This document shows positions 54,882-64,000 of a DNA stretch of 64,000 nucleotides, one piece after another. This DNA is from Bacteroides muris (ex Afrizal et al. 2022) (GTDB lineage Bacteria; Bacteroidota; Bacteroidia; Bacteroidales; Bacteroidaceae). Position 1 is the stretch's first letter. Each line of letters starts with the position of its first letter. Under the pieces are notes generated by a model, which was given only the letters and a program-made list of their open reading frames with translations, was not told where the DNA came from and did not search any database. The stretch is taken from the NCBI RefSeq assembly GCF_004793475.1, contig NZ_SRYZ01000021.1, forward strand, positions 1 through 64,000, given 5' to 3'. The position numbers were made by a program, and so were the translations under genes.

Positions 54882-54912
54882 TGTGTATTCTGCTTGAAAA
54901 CGTGTACTTTTG
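54882..54912 (+). promoter_or_regulatory. Promoter of mnmA
   Basis: TGTG (54882-54885), 19-base spacer, TACTTTTG (54905-54912). Its position supports the mnmA start at 54939 rather than upstream ATG codons. Confidence 0.7.
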
Positions 54913-54938
54913 CAAACTGTATGAATGAATGGCAGAAT

Positions 54939-56033
54939 ATGAACAAATCCGAAAAACGAGTATTAGTGGGAATGAGCGGAGGTATAGACAGTACCGCCAC
55001 TTGCCTGATATTGAGGGAACAGGGCTATGAAATAGTCGGTCTCACTATGTGGGTGTGGGGAGACGAACCGGTAGAAGCCCGCAACCTTGCCGACAGTATG
55101 GGAATTGAACACCATGTGGCGGATGAGCGTGAGGCTTTCCGGCAGATTATCGTTCAGAACTTTATCGATGAGTATCGTCGGGGGCGTACTCCCAATCCTT
55201 GTGTGATGTGCAATCCGTTATTCAAGTTCCGTATCCTGGTGGAATGGGCCGACAAGCTGGGATGTACATTCATTGCTACCGGACACTACACCCGTCTGGA
55301 GGAACGGAACGGGAAGGTTTACATTGTTGCCGGGGATGATGACAAGAAAGACCAGTCCTATTTCCTGTGGCGACTGGGGCAGGAGGTGTTGAAACGGTGT
55401 GTCTTCCCGTTGGGAGCGTTCACCAAATTGCAGGTTCGCGAGTATCTTCGTGATAAAGGATATACGCTCAAGGCCGAAGAAGGGGAAAGCATGGAAGTCT
55501 GCTTCATCAAAGGAGATTACCGCGACTTCTTGCGCGAGCACTCTCCGGAGATAGACACTGAGGTGGGACCGGGCTGGTTTGTCAATTCGGAAGGTGTCAA
55601 ACTGGGCGAGCACAAAGGATTCCCTTACTACACTATCGGACAGAGGAAAGGCTTGGAGATAGCTTTGGGCAAACCCGCTTATGTGCTGAAAATCAATCCG
55701 CAGAAGAATACCGTGATGCTGGGCGACGCGGAACAATTGAAGACCGGATATATGCTGGCCGAACAAGAGAACCTGACGGATGAAGACGAATTCTTTAGCT
55801 CAGAAGAACTCACCGTGCGCATCCGATATCGCAGCAAACCTATTCCTTGCACCGTGAAGCGTCTGGAGGACGGGCGTCTGCTGGTGCACTTCTTGTCCGA
55901 AGCTTCTGCCATTGCTCCGGGACAGTCTGCCGTGTTTTATGTCGGCCGGCGTGTAGTCGGCGGCTCATTCATAGCTTCCCAACGGGGCATCGGAATGTAT
56001 ATTGCAGAAAATAATAAAAACACTGATATATGA
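54939..56033 (+). CDS. mnmA: tRNA-specific 2-thiouridylase MnmA
   Basis: MnmA thiolates U34 of tRNAs for Lys, Glu and Gln. The PP-loop [18 protein letters not shown] lies at residues about 8-25. The catalytic Cys pair is visible as C in NPCVMCN (about 88) and the Cys of [14 protein letters not shown] (about 185). The central region [20 protein letters not shown] and the C-terminal beta barrel complete the fold. ATG 54939 is chosen; ATG 54921 would start only nine bases after the -7 box. The TGA overlaps the ATG of the protease gene (ATGA). Bacteroides often has more than one MnmA-like gene, so which paralogue this is remains open. Confidence 0.92.
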   Translation: MNKSEKRVLVGMSGGIDSTATCLILREQGYEIVGLTMWVWGDEPVEARNLADSMGIEHHVADEREAFRQIIVQNFIDEYRRGRTPNPCVMCNPLFKFRILVEWADKLGCTFIATGHYTRLEERNGKVYIVAGDDDKKDQSYFLWRLGQEVLKRCVFPLGAFTKLQVREYLRDKGYTLKAEEGESMEVCFIKGDYRDFLREHSPEIDTEVGPGWFVNSEGVKLGEHKGFPYYTIGQRKGLEIALGKPAYVLKINPQKNTVMLGDAEQLKTGYMLAEQENLTDEDEFFSSEELTVRIRYRSKPIPCTVKRLEDGRLLVHFLSEASAIAPGQSAVFYVGRRVVGGSFIASQRGIGMYIAENNKNTDI

Positions 56034-57391
56034 GAAAAACCTTTTTCCTTCTACTTTTTACTTTGGCTGTTGTAAGTGCATCGGCCCAACAAGACACATT
56101 GAAGTATCGCATCAGTCTGACGGACAAGGCTGCCACTGCATTTTCGCTGGAGCATCCGGAAGCATTCCTTTCTGAAAAGGCCATCGAGCGTCGTCGCAAG
56201 CAGCATCTTCCGATAGATTCTACGGATTTGCCGGTGTGCCGTAAGTATATAGACGAAATCCGGCGTCAGGGTGTAAATATAGTGGTTACCGGTAAATGGG
56301 AGAACTTTGTTACGGTTTCATGCAACGACTCCTCTTTGATAGACCGCATTGCCGCGCTTCCTTTTGTGCGTACTGCGGAAAAGGTCTGGATGGCTCCCGA
56401 AGGTGACGGGCCGATGATGTCGACTCATCGTGATTCTTTGATAAACCGGCCGACTATGTATCCGGACAGTGTGTATGGGCCGGCCATTAATCAGATACAG
56501 TTGAGCAACGGTGATAAATTACATCGTGAAGGTTTCAAGGGACAAGGCATGACGATTGCCGTTATCGACGCTGGTTTCCACAATGCCGACAAGATAACCG
56601 CCATGCAGAACATCCGTGTCTTGGGAACCAAAGACTTTGTAAATCCGCAGGCGGATATTTTCGCCGAGAGCAGCCACGGCATGATGGTGCTGTCTTGTAT
56701 CGGCATGAACAGGCCCGGCATCATGACCGGTACGGCACCCGAAGCCTCCTTTTGGTTGCTGCGCAGCGAAGATGAGTATTCCGAGCATCTGGTGGAGCAG
56801 GATTATTGGGCCGCAGCGGTAGAGTTTGCCGACAGTGTGGGGGCGGATGTTCTCAATACCTCATTGGGCTATTATACTTTTGACGACAAATCAAAAGATT
56901 ATAAGTTCCGTGATTTGAACGGACGGCATGCACTGATGTCCCGTCAGGCTTCGCGTGTGGCAGACAAAGGAATGGTGCTGGTATGCAGTGCCGGTAATTC
57001 CGGCATGGGTTCGTGGAAGAAAATCACGCCTCCGGGTGATGCCGACAATGTGCTGACCGTGGGTGCTATTGACAAGGAAGGTGTGTTGGCTCCTTTCTCG
57101 TCTATCGGGAATACGGCAGACCATCGGATAAAACCGGATATTATGGCTGTCGGTCTGGGGGCTGATGTCATACGTACGGACGGCAATCAGGGAAAGGCAA
57201 ACGGCACGTCGTTCTCTTCTCCCATCATGTGTGGCATGGTGACCTGTTTATGGCAGGCTTGTCCCGAACTCACGGCGAAGGAAGTGATAGAACTGGTACG
57301 ACGTTCCGGTGACCGTACGGACTATCCTGATAATATCTACGGTTATGGTGTGCCTGACATGTGGAAAGCGTATAAAAGCCATAAGCAGTGA
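56030..57391 (+). CDS. Secreted subtilisin-like (S8) serine protease
   Basis: A 453-residue protein with a signal peptide (VVSASA-QQ), an inhibitor-like propeptide region (about 25-125) and a subtilisin catalytic domain. The triad is D180 (IAVIDAGF), H216 ([10 protein letters not shown]) and S394 ([12 protein letters not shown]), with the oxyanion Asn in [10 protein letters not shown]. It is periplasmic or exported; no C-terminal sorting domain is seen. It overlaps mnmA by four bases, so it is co-translated with a tRNA-modification gene, a pairing without obvious functional sense. Confidence 0.93.
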   Translation: MRKTFFLLLFTLAVVSASAQQDTLKYRISLTDKAATAFSLEHPEAFLSEKAIERRRKQHLPIDSTDLPVCRKYIDEIRRQGVNIVVTGKWENFVTVSCNDSSLIDRIAALPFVRTAEKVWMAPEGDGPMMSTHRDSLINRPTMYPDSVYGPAINQIQLSNGDKLHREGFKGQGMTIAVIDAGFHNADKITAMQNIRVLGTKDFVNPQADIFAESSHGMMVLSCIGMNRPGIMTGTAPEASFWLLRSEDEYSEHLVEQDYWAAAVEFADSVGADVLNTSLGYYTFDDKSKDYKFRDLNGRHALMSRQASRVADKGMVLVCSAGNSGMGSWKKITPPGDADNVLTVGAIDKEGVLAPFSSIGNTADHRIKPDIMAVGLGADVIRTDGNQGKANGTSFSSPIMCGMVTCLWQACPELTAKEVIELVRRSGDRTDYPDNIYGYGVPDMWKAYKSHKQ

Positions 57392-57415
57392 GTTTTAGTG
57401 AATAAACCGGAAATC

Positions 57416-58651
57416 ATGGAAGCCCTTTCTTTATATGACTTGAATGCATTGGTGCGGCGCTGCATAGAGCAATGCCTGCCTGATGAGTTCTGGGTGCAGG
57501 CAGAGTTGAGCGATGTACGTACCAACAGTACCGGACATTGCTATCTGGAATTTGTGCAGAAGGATTCCCGTACCAACAGTCTGATAGCTAAAGCCAGAGG
57601 CACAATCTGGGCAAATGTGTTCCGGCTGTTGCAACCCTATTTTGAGGAAGCCACAGGGCAGGTGTTTGGTTCGGGCATCAAAGTGCTGGTGCAGGTCACT
57701 GTCAACTTCCATGAGCTTTATGGCTACAGCCTTACTGTGCAGGATATAGACCCTGCCTATACCTTAGGCGATATGGCGCGCCGCCGCCGGGAAATATTGA
57801 AGCAGCTTGAGGAAGAGGGAGTGCTTACCCTGAACAAAGAACTCGATATACCTTGCCTGCCGCAACGCATTGCCGTCATTTCTTCGCCCACAGCAGCCGG
57901 TTATGGTGATTTCTGTCATCAGCTGAAAAACAATTCCCGGGGCTTCTTCTTTTATACGGAACTGTTTCCTGCCCTGATGCAGGGTGACCGTGTGGAGGAG
58001 TCCGTTCTGTCTGCCCTCGACCGTGTGAATGCCCGCTTGTCCGAGTTCGATGTAGTGGTCATTATCCGTGGTGGAGGCGCTACGTCCGACTTGTCCGGTT
58101 TCGATACCTATCTGCTTGCTGCCGCTTGTGCACAGTTTCCGTTGCCCATCCTGACGGGTATCGGCCACGAACGGGACGACACGGTGCTCGATTCTGTGGC
58201 GCATACCCGTGTAAAGACCCCTACGGCTGCCGCGGAGTTCTTGATAGACCTCATGAACAATGCCGCCGATGAACTGGAAATGCTTGCTTCCCGCTTGCAT
58301 GAGGGTGTCAGGAATATGTTACTACAGGAACAGCGTAAGCTCTTTAATTACAAGAACCGCATTCCTTCTGCTGCATACCGTCACATATCCGATGCGAAAA
58401 TGGCTTTGCTGACTGTGCGGAAAGATGTAGTGCAAGCCGTCACCTCCTCTTTGTCCCGTCAGCGCCATCGTCTGGAATTATTGCAGCAACGCTTGGCAGA
58501 TGCTTCGCCGGAAAAGCTGCTGGCTCGAGGTTACAGCATTACGTTGAAAGATGGGAAAGTGGTGAAGAATGCGGATGAACTGCAAGCGAATGACGAGATA
58601 ACAACCTGCCTGCAAAATGGTAAAGTGACCTCAACTGTACATTTTTTGTGA
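57416..58651 (+). CDS. xseA: Exodeoxyribonuclease VII large subunit
   Basis: XseA forms with XseB the single-strand-specific exonuclease VII. The protein has the N-terminal OB fold (LSLYDLNALVRRCIEQCLPD, FWVQAELSDVRTNSTGHCYLE) and the catalytic region (RIAVISSPTAAGYGDF, VVVIIRGGGATSDLSGFDTY, TGIGHERDDTVLDSVAHTRV, KTPTAAAEFL). A coiled-coil region near 280-370 binds the small subunits. The C-terminal LLARGYSITLKDGKVV tail completes it. ATG 57416 (MEALSLYDLN) matches the family start; GTG 57398 would add six residues. Confidence 0.95.
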   Translation: MEALSLYDLNALVRRCIEQCLPDEFWVQAELSDVRTNSTGHCYLEFVQKDSRTNSLIAKARGTIWANVFRLLQPYFEEATGQVFGSGIKVLVQVTVNFHELYGYSLTVQDIDPAYTLGDMARRRREILKQLEEEGVLTLNKELDIPCLPQRIAVISSPTAAGYGDFCHQLKNNSRGFFFYTELFPALMQGDRVEESVLSALDRVNARLSEFDVVVIIRGGGATSDLSGFDTYLLAAACAQFPLPILTGIGHERDDTVLDSVAHTRVKTPTAAAEFLIDLMNNAADELEMLASRLHEGVRNMLLQEQRKLFNYKNRIPSAAYRHISDAKMALLTVRKDVVQAVTSSLSRQRHRLELLQQRLADASPEKLLARGYSITLKDGKVVKNADELQANDEITTCLQNGKVTSTVHFL

Positions 58652-58902
58652 CCGGCTACGCGTTTAATGCAGACAAGACTTATGAAGTTTATGCCGGAAG
58701 CCCGTTATCTGAGGGAGCTTCTCTTCGTAGTATTTAAAAGTTTTGAAAAAAATGATTATGCTGTATGATAAAGATAAACATTACACTGAGCAATATCATA
58801 TTCTGAAACTGACGTCCTAGGGAAGTGGAGAGAAAGTATCGCCCAAAGACGGGAATTCTGACAAACGGCGTGAGAAGTACAACGATTAATTAAATTTCAA
58901 TT
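58652..58902. other. Gap between xseA and xseB
   Basis: 251 bases with no recognisable gene. Two overlapping short frames (58667-58768 and from about 58751) encode peptides of 33 and about 22 residues without known resemblance. xseA and xseB are usually adjacent, so the gap may mark a lost gene. Confidence 0.5.
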
Positions 58903-59118
58903 ATGCCAGCAACAAAGAAAAAAGAAACCTACTCCGAAGCCATGGCGCGTTTGGAGAAAATTGTCAGCCAGATAGACAACAACGAACTGGAGATAGACAT
59001 GCTTGCCGAAAAGATAAAGGAGGCAAACGGAATTATAGCATTTTGCAGCGATAAATTGACCAAAGCTGACAAGGAAATTGAAAAATTACTGTCGGAGAAG
59101 CGAGAATTTGAAGAATAA
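58903..59118 (+). CDS. xseB: Exodeoxyribonuclease VII small subunit
   Basis: A 71-residue helical-hairpin protein with the XseB signature (TYSEAMARLEKIVSQIDNNE, LEIDMLAEKIKEANGIIAFC). Several copies bind the coiled coil of XseA and are needed for activity. Length and position downstream of xseA fit. It has a short Lys-rich start (MPATKKKE). Confidence 0.94.
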   Translation: MPATKKKETYSEAMARLEKIVSQIDNNELEIDMLAEKIKEANGIIAFCSDKLTKADKEIEKLLSEKREFEE

Positions 59119-59171
59119 AAGCTATTTTTGTTGCAAAATGTACGTAATAGAAGTAACTAATACTTTGAGAT

Positions 59172-60191
59172 ATGAAAGAACTTGATTGGGCTAATCTGCC
59201 GTTCGGATATATGAAGACAGATTACAATGTGAGAATTTATTATCGTAACGAACAATGGGGCGAACTGGAAGTTTGCAGCGAAGAAACCATTCCTATGCAC
59301 ATGGCTGCCACTTGTTTGCACTACGGTCAGGAAGCGTTCGAGGGTTTGAAGGCCTTTCGTGGCAAAGATGGTAAAGTGCGTATCTTCCGTTTGGAAGAGA
59401 ATGCGGCCCGCCTGCAATCCACTTGCCGCGGCATCTTGATGCCGGAACTTTCTACAGAGCGTTTCAAAGAAGCTATTCTGAAGGTGGTGAAGCTGAACGA
59501 ACGTTTCATCCCGCCTTATGAATCGGGGGCTTCTCTATATATTCGTCCGTTGCTGGTGGGTACCGGTGCACAAGTAGGCGTACATCCTGCCAATGAATAT
59601 CTGTTTGTGGTGTTCGTGACTCCGGTAGGTCCTTATTTCAAGGGCGGATTCTCAACCAATCCATATGTCATTATCCGTGAATTCGACCGTGCTGCACCAT
59701 TGGGTACCGGTATTTATAAGGTAGGTGGTAATTACGCAGCCAGCTTGCGTGCCAACAAAAAAGCGCACGATTTGGGTTATGCCTGCGAGTTCTATCTGGA
59801 TGCCAAAGAAAAGAAATACATGGACGAATGTGGTGCTGCCAACTTTTTCGGTATCAAGGACAATACGTATATTACTCCGAAATCCACCTCCATCTTGCCC
59901 TCCATCACCAACAAGAGCCTGATGCAGCTGGCAGAGGATATGGGTATGAAGGTAGAGCGCCGTCCGGTTCCCGAAGAAGAGTTGCTGACTTTCGAGGAAG
60001 CGGGGGCTTGCGGTACGGCTGCCGTTATCAGCCCCATCGAACGCATTGACGATGTGGAGAACGGTAAGTCGTACGTTATTTCCAAGGATGGAAAGCCGGG
60101 CCCGGTATGTACGAAACTCTACAATAAGCTGCGTGCTATCCAGTATGGCGACGAACCCGATACTCACGGCTGGGTGACTATCGTTGAATAA
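59172..60191 (+). CDS. ilvE: Branched-chain amino acid aminotransferase
   Basis: A 339-residue fold-type IV PLP enzyme interconverting Val, Leu and Ile with their 2-oxo acids. It is of the longer BCAT-II class shared with eukaryotes: LHYGQEAFEGLKAFRGKDGK, LYIRPLLVGTGAQVGVHPA, the PLP-binding Lys in GIYKVGGNYAASLRANKKA (Lys about 181 or 198), ECGAANFFGIKDNT and the GACGTAAVISPIERI loop. It is cytosolic. The gap of 53 bases after xseB contains a TATTTTTG box (59123-59130) without a matching -33. Confidence 0.96.
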   Translation: MKELDWANLPFGYMKTDYNVRIYYRNEQWGELEVCSEETIPMHMAATCLHYGQEAFEGLKAFRGKDGKVRIFRLEENAARLQSTCRGILMPELSTERFKEAILKVVKLNERFIPPYESGASLYIRPLLVGTGAQVGVHPANEYLFVVFVTPVGPYFKGGFSTNPYVIIREFDRAAPLGTGIYKVGGNYAASLRANKKAHDLGYACEFYLDAKEKKYMDECGAANFFGIKDNTYITPKSTSILPSITNKSLMQLAEDMGMKVERRPVPEEELLTFEEAGACGTAAVISPIERIDDVENGKSYVISKDGKPGPVCTKLYNKLRAIQYGDEPDTHGWVTIVE

Positions 60192-60267
60192 TTAGAGATT
60201 CTCTTGTGTCATCTGTATGCACTTCTGTTTTCGGGACATAGCATAATATATATAGGACCAAGTAATT

Positions 60268-61026
60268 ATGGGAAAAAACAAGTTAGAGAAGTTTGCCGAT
60301 ATGGCGAGTTATCCGCATGTTTTCGAGTATCCGTACTCCGCGGTAGATGATGTGCCGTTTGACATGAAAGGGAACTGGCACAGAGAGTTTTTCAAGAACG
60401 ACCATCCCATTGTTCTGGAACTGGGCTGTGGTAGGGGAGAATATACTGTCGGATTGGGACGCATGTTTCCCGACAAGAACTTCATCGGAGTGGATATAAA
60501 GGGGGCCCGTATGTGGACGGGAGCTACCGAGTCGCTGCAGTCAGGCATGAAGAATGTGGCCTTTCTGCGTACGAATATCGAAATCATCGACCGCTTTTTT
60601 GCCTCGGATGAGGTAAGTGAAATCTGGCTTACTTTCTCGGACCCGCAGATGAAGAAGGCTACAAAAAGGCTTACTTCCACATACTTCATGGAGCGCTACC
60701 GCAAGTTCCTGAAGAATGACGGCATTGTTCATCTGAAGACGGACAGCAACTTCATGTTTACCTATACCCGGTACATGATTGAAAGAAACGGGCTGCCGGT
60801 GGATGTGATGACGGAAGATTTGTACCACTCCGGCATGGCTGACGAGATACTTAGCATCAAGACCTATTACGAACAACAATGGCTGGATCGTGGCTTGAAT
60901 ATCAAGTATGCTAAGTTCCATCTTCCGCAAGCGGGAGAGTTGCAGGAGCCGGATGTGGAGATAGAGCTGGATGAGTATCGCAGTTATAACCGTAGTAAGC
61001 GTAGTGGACTACAAACCAGTAAGTGA
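60268..61026 (+). CDS. trmB: tRNA (guanine-N7-)-methyltransferase
   Basis: TrmB makes m7G46 in tRNA from SAM. 252 residues with the Rossmann SAM site [20 protein letters not shown] (about 45-64), [20 protein letters not shown], and the family motif [20 protein letters not shown] (about 113-132) carrying the catalytic Asp of the DPQ (DPWxKxRH-type) segment. A Lys/Arg-rich tail follows. It is 37 bases before mrp and probably co-transcribed with it. Confidence 0.95.
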   Translation: MGKNKLEKFADMASYPHVFEYPYSAVDDVPFDMKGNWHREFFKNDHPIVLELGCGRGEYTVGLGRMFPDKNFIGVDIKGARMWTGATESLQSGMKNVAFLRTNIEIIDRFFASDEVSEIWLTFSDPQMKKATKRLTSTYFMERYRKFLKNDGIVHLKTDSNFMFTYTRYMIERNGLPVDVMTEDLYHSGMADEILSIKTYYEQQWLDRGLNIKYAKFHLPQAGELQEPDVEIELDEYRSYNRSKRSGLQTSK

Positions 61027-61063
61027 GCCTTTGACTTTAAATTCTTAATTTTTAATTAGAACA

Positions 61064-62164
61064 ATGACATTATATCCAAAATTGATCCTTGACGCATTGG
61101 CGACAGTGCGTTATCCCGGTACCGGAAAGAATCTCGTTGAGGCTGAGATGGTGGCCGATAACATGCGGATTGACGGGATGAAGGTCAGCTTCTCGTTGAT
61201 ATTCGAGAAACCGACCGATCCTTTCATGAAGTCAATGGTGAAGGCTGCCGAGACAGCTATACATACGTATGTCTCTCCCGAGGTGGAGGTTGTGATTACG
61301 ACTGAAAGCCGTCAGGCGGCACGTCCGGAAGTGGGTAAGCTATTACCCCAGGTGAAGAATGTTATCGGAGTGTCTTCCGGGAAAGGTGGTGTAGGCAAGT
61401 CCACGGTTGCTGCCAACCTTGCCGTGTCTTTGGCAAAGTTGGGTTATAAGGTAGGTCTGCTGGATGCTGATATCTTTGGCCCTTCCGTTCCTAAGATGTT
61501 CCAAGTGGAAGATGCCCGTCCGGTGGCAGAGAACATTGGTGGACGTGACTTGATTGTTCCGATAGAGAAGTATGGCATCAAGTTGCTTTCCATCGGTTTC
61601 TTTGTAGACCCCGACCAGGCCACTTTGTGGCGGGGAGGTATGGCAAGCAATGCCTTGAAGCAGCTGATTGGTGATGCCGATTGGGGAGAACTGGATTATT
61701 TCCTTATCGACCTTCCTCCTGGAACGAGCGACATCCATTTGACTGTGGTGCAGACTTTGGCACTGACAGGAGCTATCGTCGTCAGCACGCCGCAGGCTGT
61801 GGCGCTGGCAGATGCCCGCAAAGGCATCAATATGTTTACCAATGATAAGGTGAATGTGCCCATTCTCGGTTTGGTGGAGAACATGGCTTGGTTCACGCCT
61901 GCCGAATTGCCTGAAAACAAGTATTACATCTTTGGAAAAGAAGGCGCAAAGAGACTGGCTGAGGAAATGAACGTACCCTTGCTGGGGCAGATACCTATTG
62001 TACAGAGCATCTGTGAGAGTGGTGATAAAGGTACTCCGGTTGCTTTGGACGAGAATACGGTAACCGGGCGCGCGTTCCTGCAACTGGCTGCTGCCGTAGT
62101 ACGCCAGGTAGACCGCAGAAATATGGAAATGGCGCCGACACGGATTGTGGAAGTGCATAAATAA
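61064..62164 (+). CDS. mrp: Mrp/ApbC-type iron-sulfur carrier P-loop ATPase
   Basis: A 366-residue Mrp/NBP35-like protein that carries and transfers Fe-S clusters. The N-terminal DUF59/MIP18-like domain (about 1-90) is followed by the deviant Walker A motif GVSSGKGGVGKSTVAANLAV (about 103-122). Switch regions are LLDADIFGPSVPKMF and LIDLPPGTSDIHLTVVQTL. The CxxC pair seen in many relatives near ENMAWF is absent here (ENMAWFTPAELPENKYYIFG), which some Bacteroidota homologues also lack by my recollection. It ends at a strong terminator. Confidence 0.93.
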   Translation: MTLYPKLILDALATVRYPGTGKNLVEAEMVADNMRIDGMKVSFSLIFEKPTDPFMKSMVKAAETAIHTYVSPEVEVVITTESRQAARPEVGKLLPQVKNVIGVSSGKGGVGKSTVAANLAVSLAKLGYKVGLLDADIFGPSVPKMFQVEDARPVAENIGGRDLIVPIEKYGIKLLSIGFFVDPDQATLWRGGMASNALKQLIGDADWGELDYFLIDLPPGTSDIHLTVVQTLALTGAIVVSTPQAVALADARKGINMFTNDKVNVPILGLVENMAWFTPAELPENKYYIFGKEGAKRLAEEMNVPLLGQIPIVQSICESGDKGTPVALDENTVTGRAFLQLAAAVVRQVDRRNMEMAPTRIVEVHK

Positions 62165-62184
62165 ACATGGATATTTTCCTTATG

Positions 62185-62226
62185 AAAAAGGAGCAGTTAC
62201 CCGGCGACGGGTAACTGCTCCTTTTT
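62185..62226. terminator. Bidirectional terminator between mrp and the M56 gene
   Basis: A perfect 19-bp stem (62185-62203 with 62208-62226) capped by the GNRA loop GCGA, with A5 before and T5 after, so it works for both converging genes. Confidence 0.95.
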
Positions 62227-62256
62227 CATTTAGACTTGTTTAGAGAGAAAATTAGT

Positions 62257-64000
62257 TTATTTAGTTGGAGTAACAGTGGCATTCTGGACAGCAGGGCTTT
62301 TCTCCGGTTCTTGCAGACGGAACATGATGGGGACTGTATATTTTACGTTTACAGCTTGTCCTCTTTGCATGCCGGGCTTCCACTTGGGCATGATAGTAGT
62401 CAGACGGATTGCTTCAGCGTCTAGCAGTGGGTCGGCACCACGGATTACTCTGGGGCAGATGATGTTCCCTTCTTTATCCACTATAAACTGTATGACCACT
62501 CTTCCCTGAATCTTAGCTTTTTGTGCGGCTACCGGATATTTGATATTTTTGCCGATGAATTCCATCATTGCGGACATGCCGCCGGGATATTCCGGCATTT
62601 TTTCTACGACTTCGAAAACGGTTACTTCCTCCGGGTAGGTTGCCTCTTCGGGAGCATAACCCACTACCACCATTTCATCTATTTTGCTTTCAATGGGAGC
62701 ATACTTAACCTGTGTATTGTTTTCCGTCAGACGGAACATCACGGGAACTGTATATTTTACCCGCACGGCTTCTCCTTTTTGTGTGCCGGGTTTCCATTTG
62801 GGCATGGCACTGATTACGCGTACGGCTTCTTTATTCAATTCCGGGTCAATGCCGCGCAGTATTTTTACATTGGTAATACTGCCATCCTTCTCCACTACAA
62901 ATTGCACGGTAGCCCGTCCTTGCGTACCTTTCTTCATGGCTGCTTCCGGATATTTGATGTTCTTGCTCAAGTATTCCATTAGTGCAGACATGCCTCCGTC
63001 GGGGAATTCGGGCATGTGTTCCACTACCTCAAAAATCGGATTGTCGAGAGTATCCTTATCCACTACCTTTCCTTTGTAAGTCACTGTTTTCGTATCTTGT
63101 TCCGGTAGGGGAGCTACTTGAGGGGCTTGAACTTCCGGTACCGCTTGTCCGGTTTTGGCGTCTACAGCCTCTATGACTTCCGCTGCAATCTTCTTTGTGG
63201 TACGTGCCACTGCTTCGATATTGCTGACAATCATAAGTAAGGCCGCTAAAGGAAGGAACATCAGATATTTGGTCCTTCCTATTTCTTTTGTTCTCTTTTT
63301 GTTCATCATTTTGATGCGTTTTTTTAAAGGTAAAACATTGAAACTGTTATAGATAGTTGCTGCAGCCTTTTGATGTGACAATCCTAGCAGATGGTACTGG
63401 TAGGTTTTGGAGTCATAGCCGTTCTCCAATACGCGGGCATCGGCCATATATTCCAGATTGGTGCGGATTTCCCGTTTCATGAGCCAGGCAAAGGGATTGC
63501 ACCAGCAAAAAATGCACACCAGTTCACTGATGATGACATCAATGGAGTGCCATTGCCGGGCGTGTGTCTGCTCATGGGTCAATATTTCGTTGAATTCCTC
63601 TTCCGTATGCGAGGACGGATGGATAAAAATCCAGTGGAAAAAGGAGAAAGGCCCGTCTGCTTTGGGAAGCAGATGTATATTTGTGTTGCCTATTTGTACC
63701 TTGCGGCATCGGCATGCCAGGTGGATGATGCCCGCCAGTTGCATGATGAGGCGTATCATCAGCAATGCCACTATTCCCCAATAGGCGATATTGGCATATT
63801 CTGAAAGGATGCTTTTCCAGTCGGTAGGAGCCGCTTCGGTGCCTATTGTGAGTTCCGGTAGCACAACGCTGGCATAGAGGTCTGCCATGGCCACCATCGG
63901 TTCCTGCTCCGTAATCCACGTTTGTATGTTCAGCAGAGGTACGGCGGCAGAAACGGCAAAGAAGCAGAGCAGTGCGGTTCTGCGCCAGCCGAAAAACGTG
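62257..64000 (-). CDS. BlaR1-like M56 metalloprotease with two TonB C-terminal domains (5' end outside window)
   Basis: The frame is open to the right edge, so the true start lies beyond 64000. In protein order: N-terminal membrane helices, an M56 peptidase domain with the zinc motif HEQTH (63562-63576) followed by QWHSIDVIISELVCIFCWCN, a further membrane helix (YLMFLPLAALLMIVSNIEA) and a linker. Two TonB C-terminal-like domains follow (PEFPDGGMSALMEYLSKNIK, then PEYPGGMSAMMEFIGKNIK), each ending ...KWKPGxQxGxAVxVKYTVPxMFRL. BlaR1 relatives sense envelope or antibiotic signals and cleave a BlaI-type repressor; the partner would be to the right. The pair of TonB domains suggests a link to outer-membrane transporters. 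Confidence 0.88.
   Translation of the reverse strand, partial: TFFGWRRTALLCFFAVSAAVPLLNIQTWITEQEPMVAMADLYASVVLPELTIGTEAAPTDWKSILSEYANIAYWGIVALLMIRLIMQLAGIIHLACRCRKVQIGNTNIHLLPKADGPFSFFHWIFIHPSSHTEEEFNEILTHEQTHARQWHSIDVIISELVCIFCWCNPFAWLMKREIRTNLEYMADARVLENGYDSKTYQYHLLGLSHQKAAATIYNSFNVLPLKKRIKMMNKKRTKEIGRTKYLMFLPLAALLMIVSNIEAVARTTKKIAAEVIEAVDAKTGQAVPEVQAPQVAPLPEQDTKTVTYKGKVVDKDTLDNPIFEVVEHMPEFPDGGMSALMEYLSKNIKYPEAAMKKGTQGRATVQFVVEKDGSITNVKILRGIDPELNKEAVRVISAMPKWKPGTQKGEAVRVKYTVPVMFRLTENNTQVKYAPIESKIDEMVVVGYAPEEATYPEEVTVFEVVEKMPEYPGGMSAMMEFIGKNIKYPVAAQKAKIQGRVVIQFIVDKEGNIICPRVIRGADPLLDAEAIRLTTIMPKWKPGMQRGQAVNVKYTVPIMFRLQEPEKSPAVQNATVTPTK

Larger units (their letters stand above)
54398..54938. 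other. 541-base gap holding a palindrome array and the mnmA promoter
   Basis: Apart from the tandem array at 54544-54675 and the promoter at 54882-54912, nothing convincing is seen. Short minus-strand frames across the array are made by the repeat. Confidence 0.7.

Overview
The window reads as chromosomal DNA of a human-gut-type Bacteroides. This rests on several signs: two SusC/SusD pairs, Bacteroidales-only families (DUF4488, DUF3823, DUF5106, DUF6377), promoters of the Bacteroidota form (TTTG, about 19 bp, then TAnnTTTG), lipoproteins whose lipidated Cys is followed by acidic residues, and moderately GC-rich coding sequence. No species is named because nothing here decides it.

Layout. 1-4.1 kb: tail of a surface-protein (fimbrillin-like) locus whose large gene lacks its normal 5' end, then a DUF5106/thioredoxin-like gene split by one in-frame TGA. 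4.1-12.6 kb: housekeeping genes carB (behind what looks like a leader-peptide attenuator), tRNA-Val, purB, rluB with a long Arg-rich repetitive N-terminus, and asnS. 12.7-14.7 kb: a DUF4488 gene interrupted by a 1,424-bp ISL3-like insertion sequence with 25-bp perfect terminal repeats and an 8-bp target duplication. 14.8-18.0 kb: rplM-rpsI-rpsB-tsf, with structured or repeat-bearing gaps. 18.0-19.9 kb: SUI1-type factor, rex and a FAH-family hydrolase.

20.0-28.0 kb: a small SusCD locus whose enzyme is a histidine phosphatase rather than a glycosidase, driven by a membrane-bound DUF6377 regulator. ispF, a metallophosphoesterase, a Gfo/Idh/MocA oxidoreductase and a protein with an ExoX-like C-terminal motif follow. 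32.1-53.1 kb: a glycan-utilisation locus. It has an unusual regulator (LamG-like/Kelch exterior, one membrane helix, SARP/AfsR-like interior), a surface lipoprotein, GH76, SusC, SusD, DUF3823, an unassigned TIM-barrel enzyme, a DUF4964/5127/4965/1793 protein, GH92 and GH43. GH76 plus GH92 point to an alpha-mannoside substrate. 53.3-64.0 kb: membrane acyltransferase, mnmA, a secreted S8 protease, xseA, xseB, ilvE, trmB, mrp, and a BlaR1-like M56 protein with two TonB C-terminal domains that runs off the right edge.

The signals most worth a second look are: (i) a pyrBI-like attenuator before carB; (ii) five TCAG/TTAG elements phased 12-10-12-10 bp between the SARP-like regulator and its mannan-type locus; (iii) two intergenic arrays of short perfect palindromes repeated every 23 and 22 bp; (iv) competing hairpins before rpsB; (v) the SusCD-phosphatase locus. 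All family calls come from reading the sequence and recalled family features; no database search was run.
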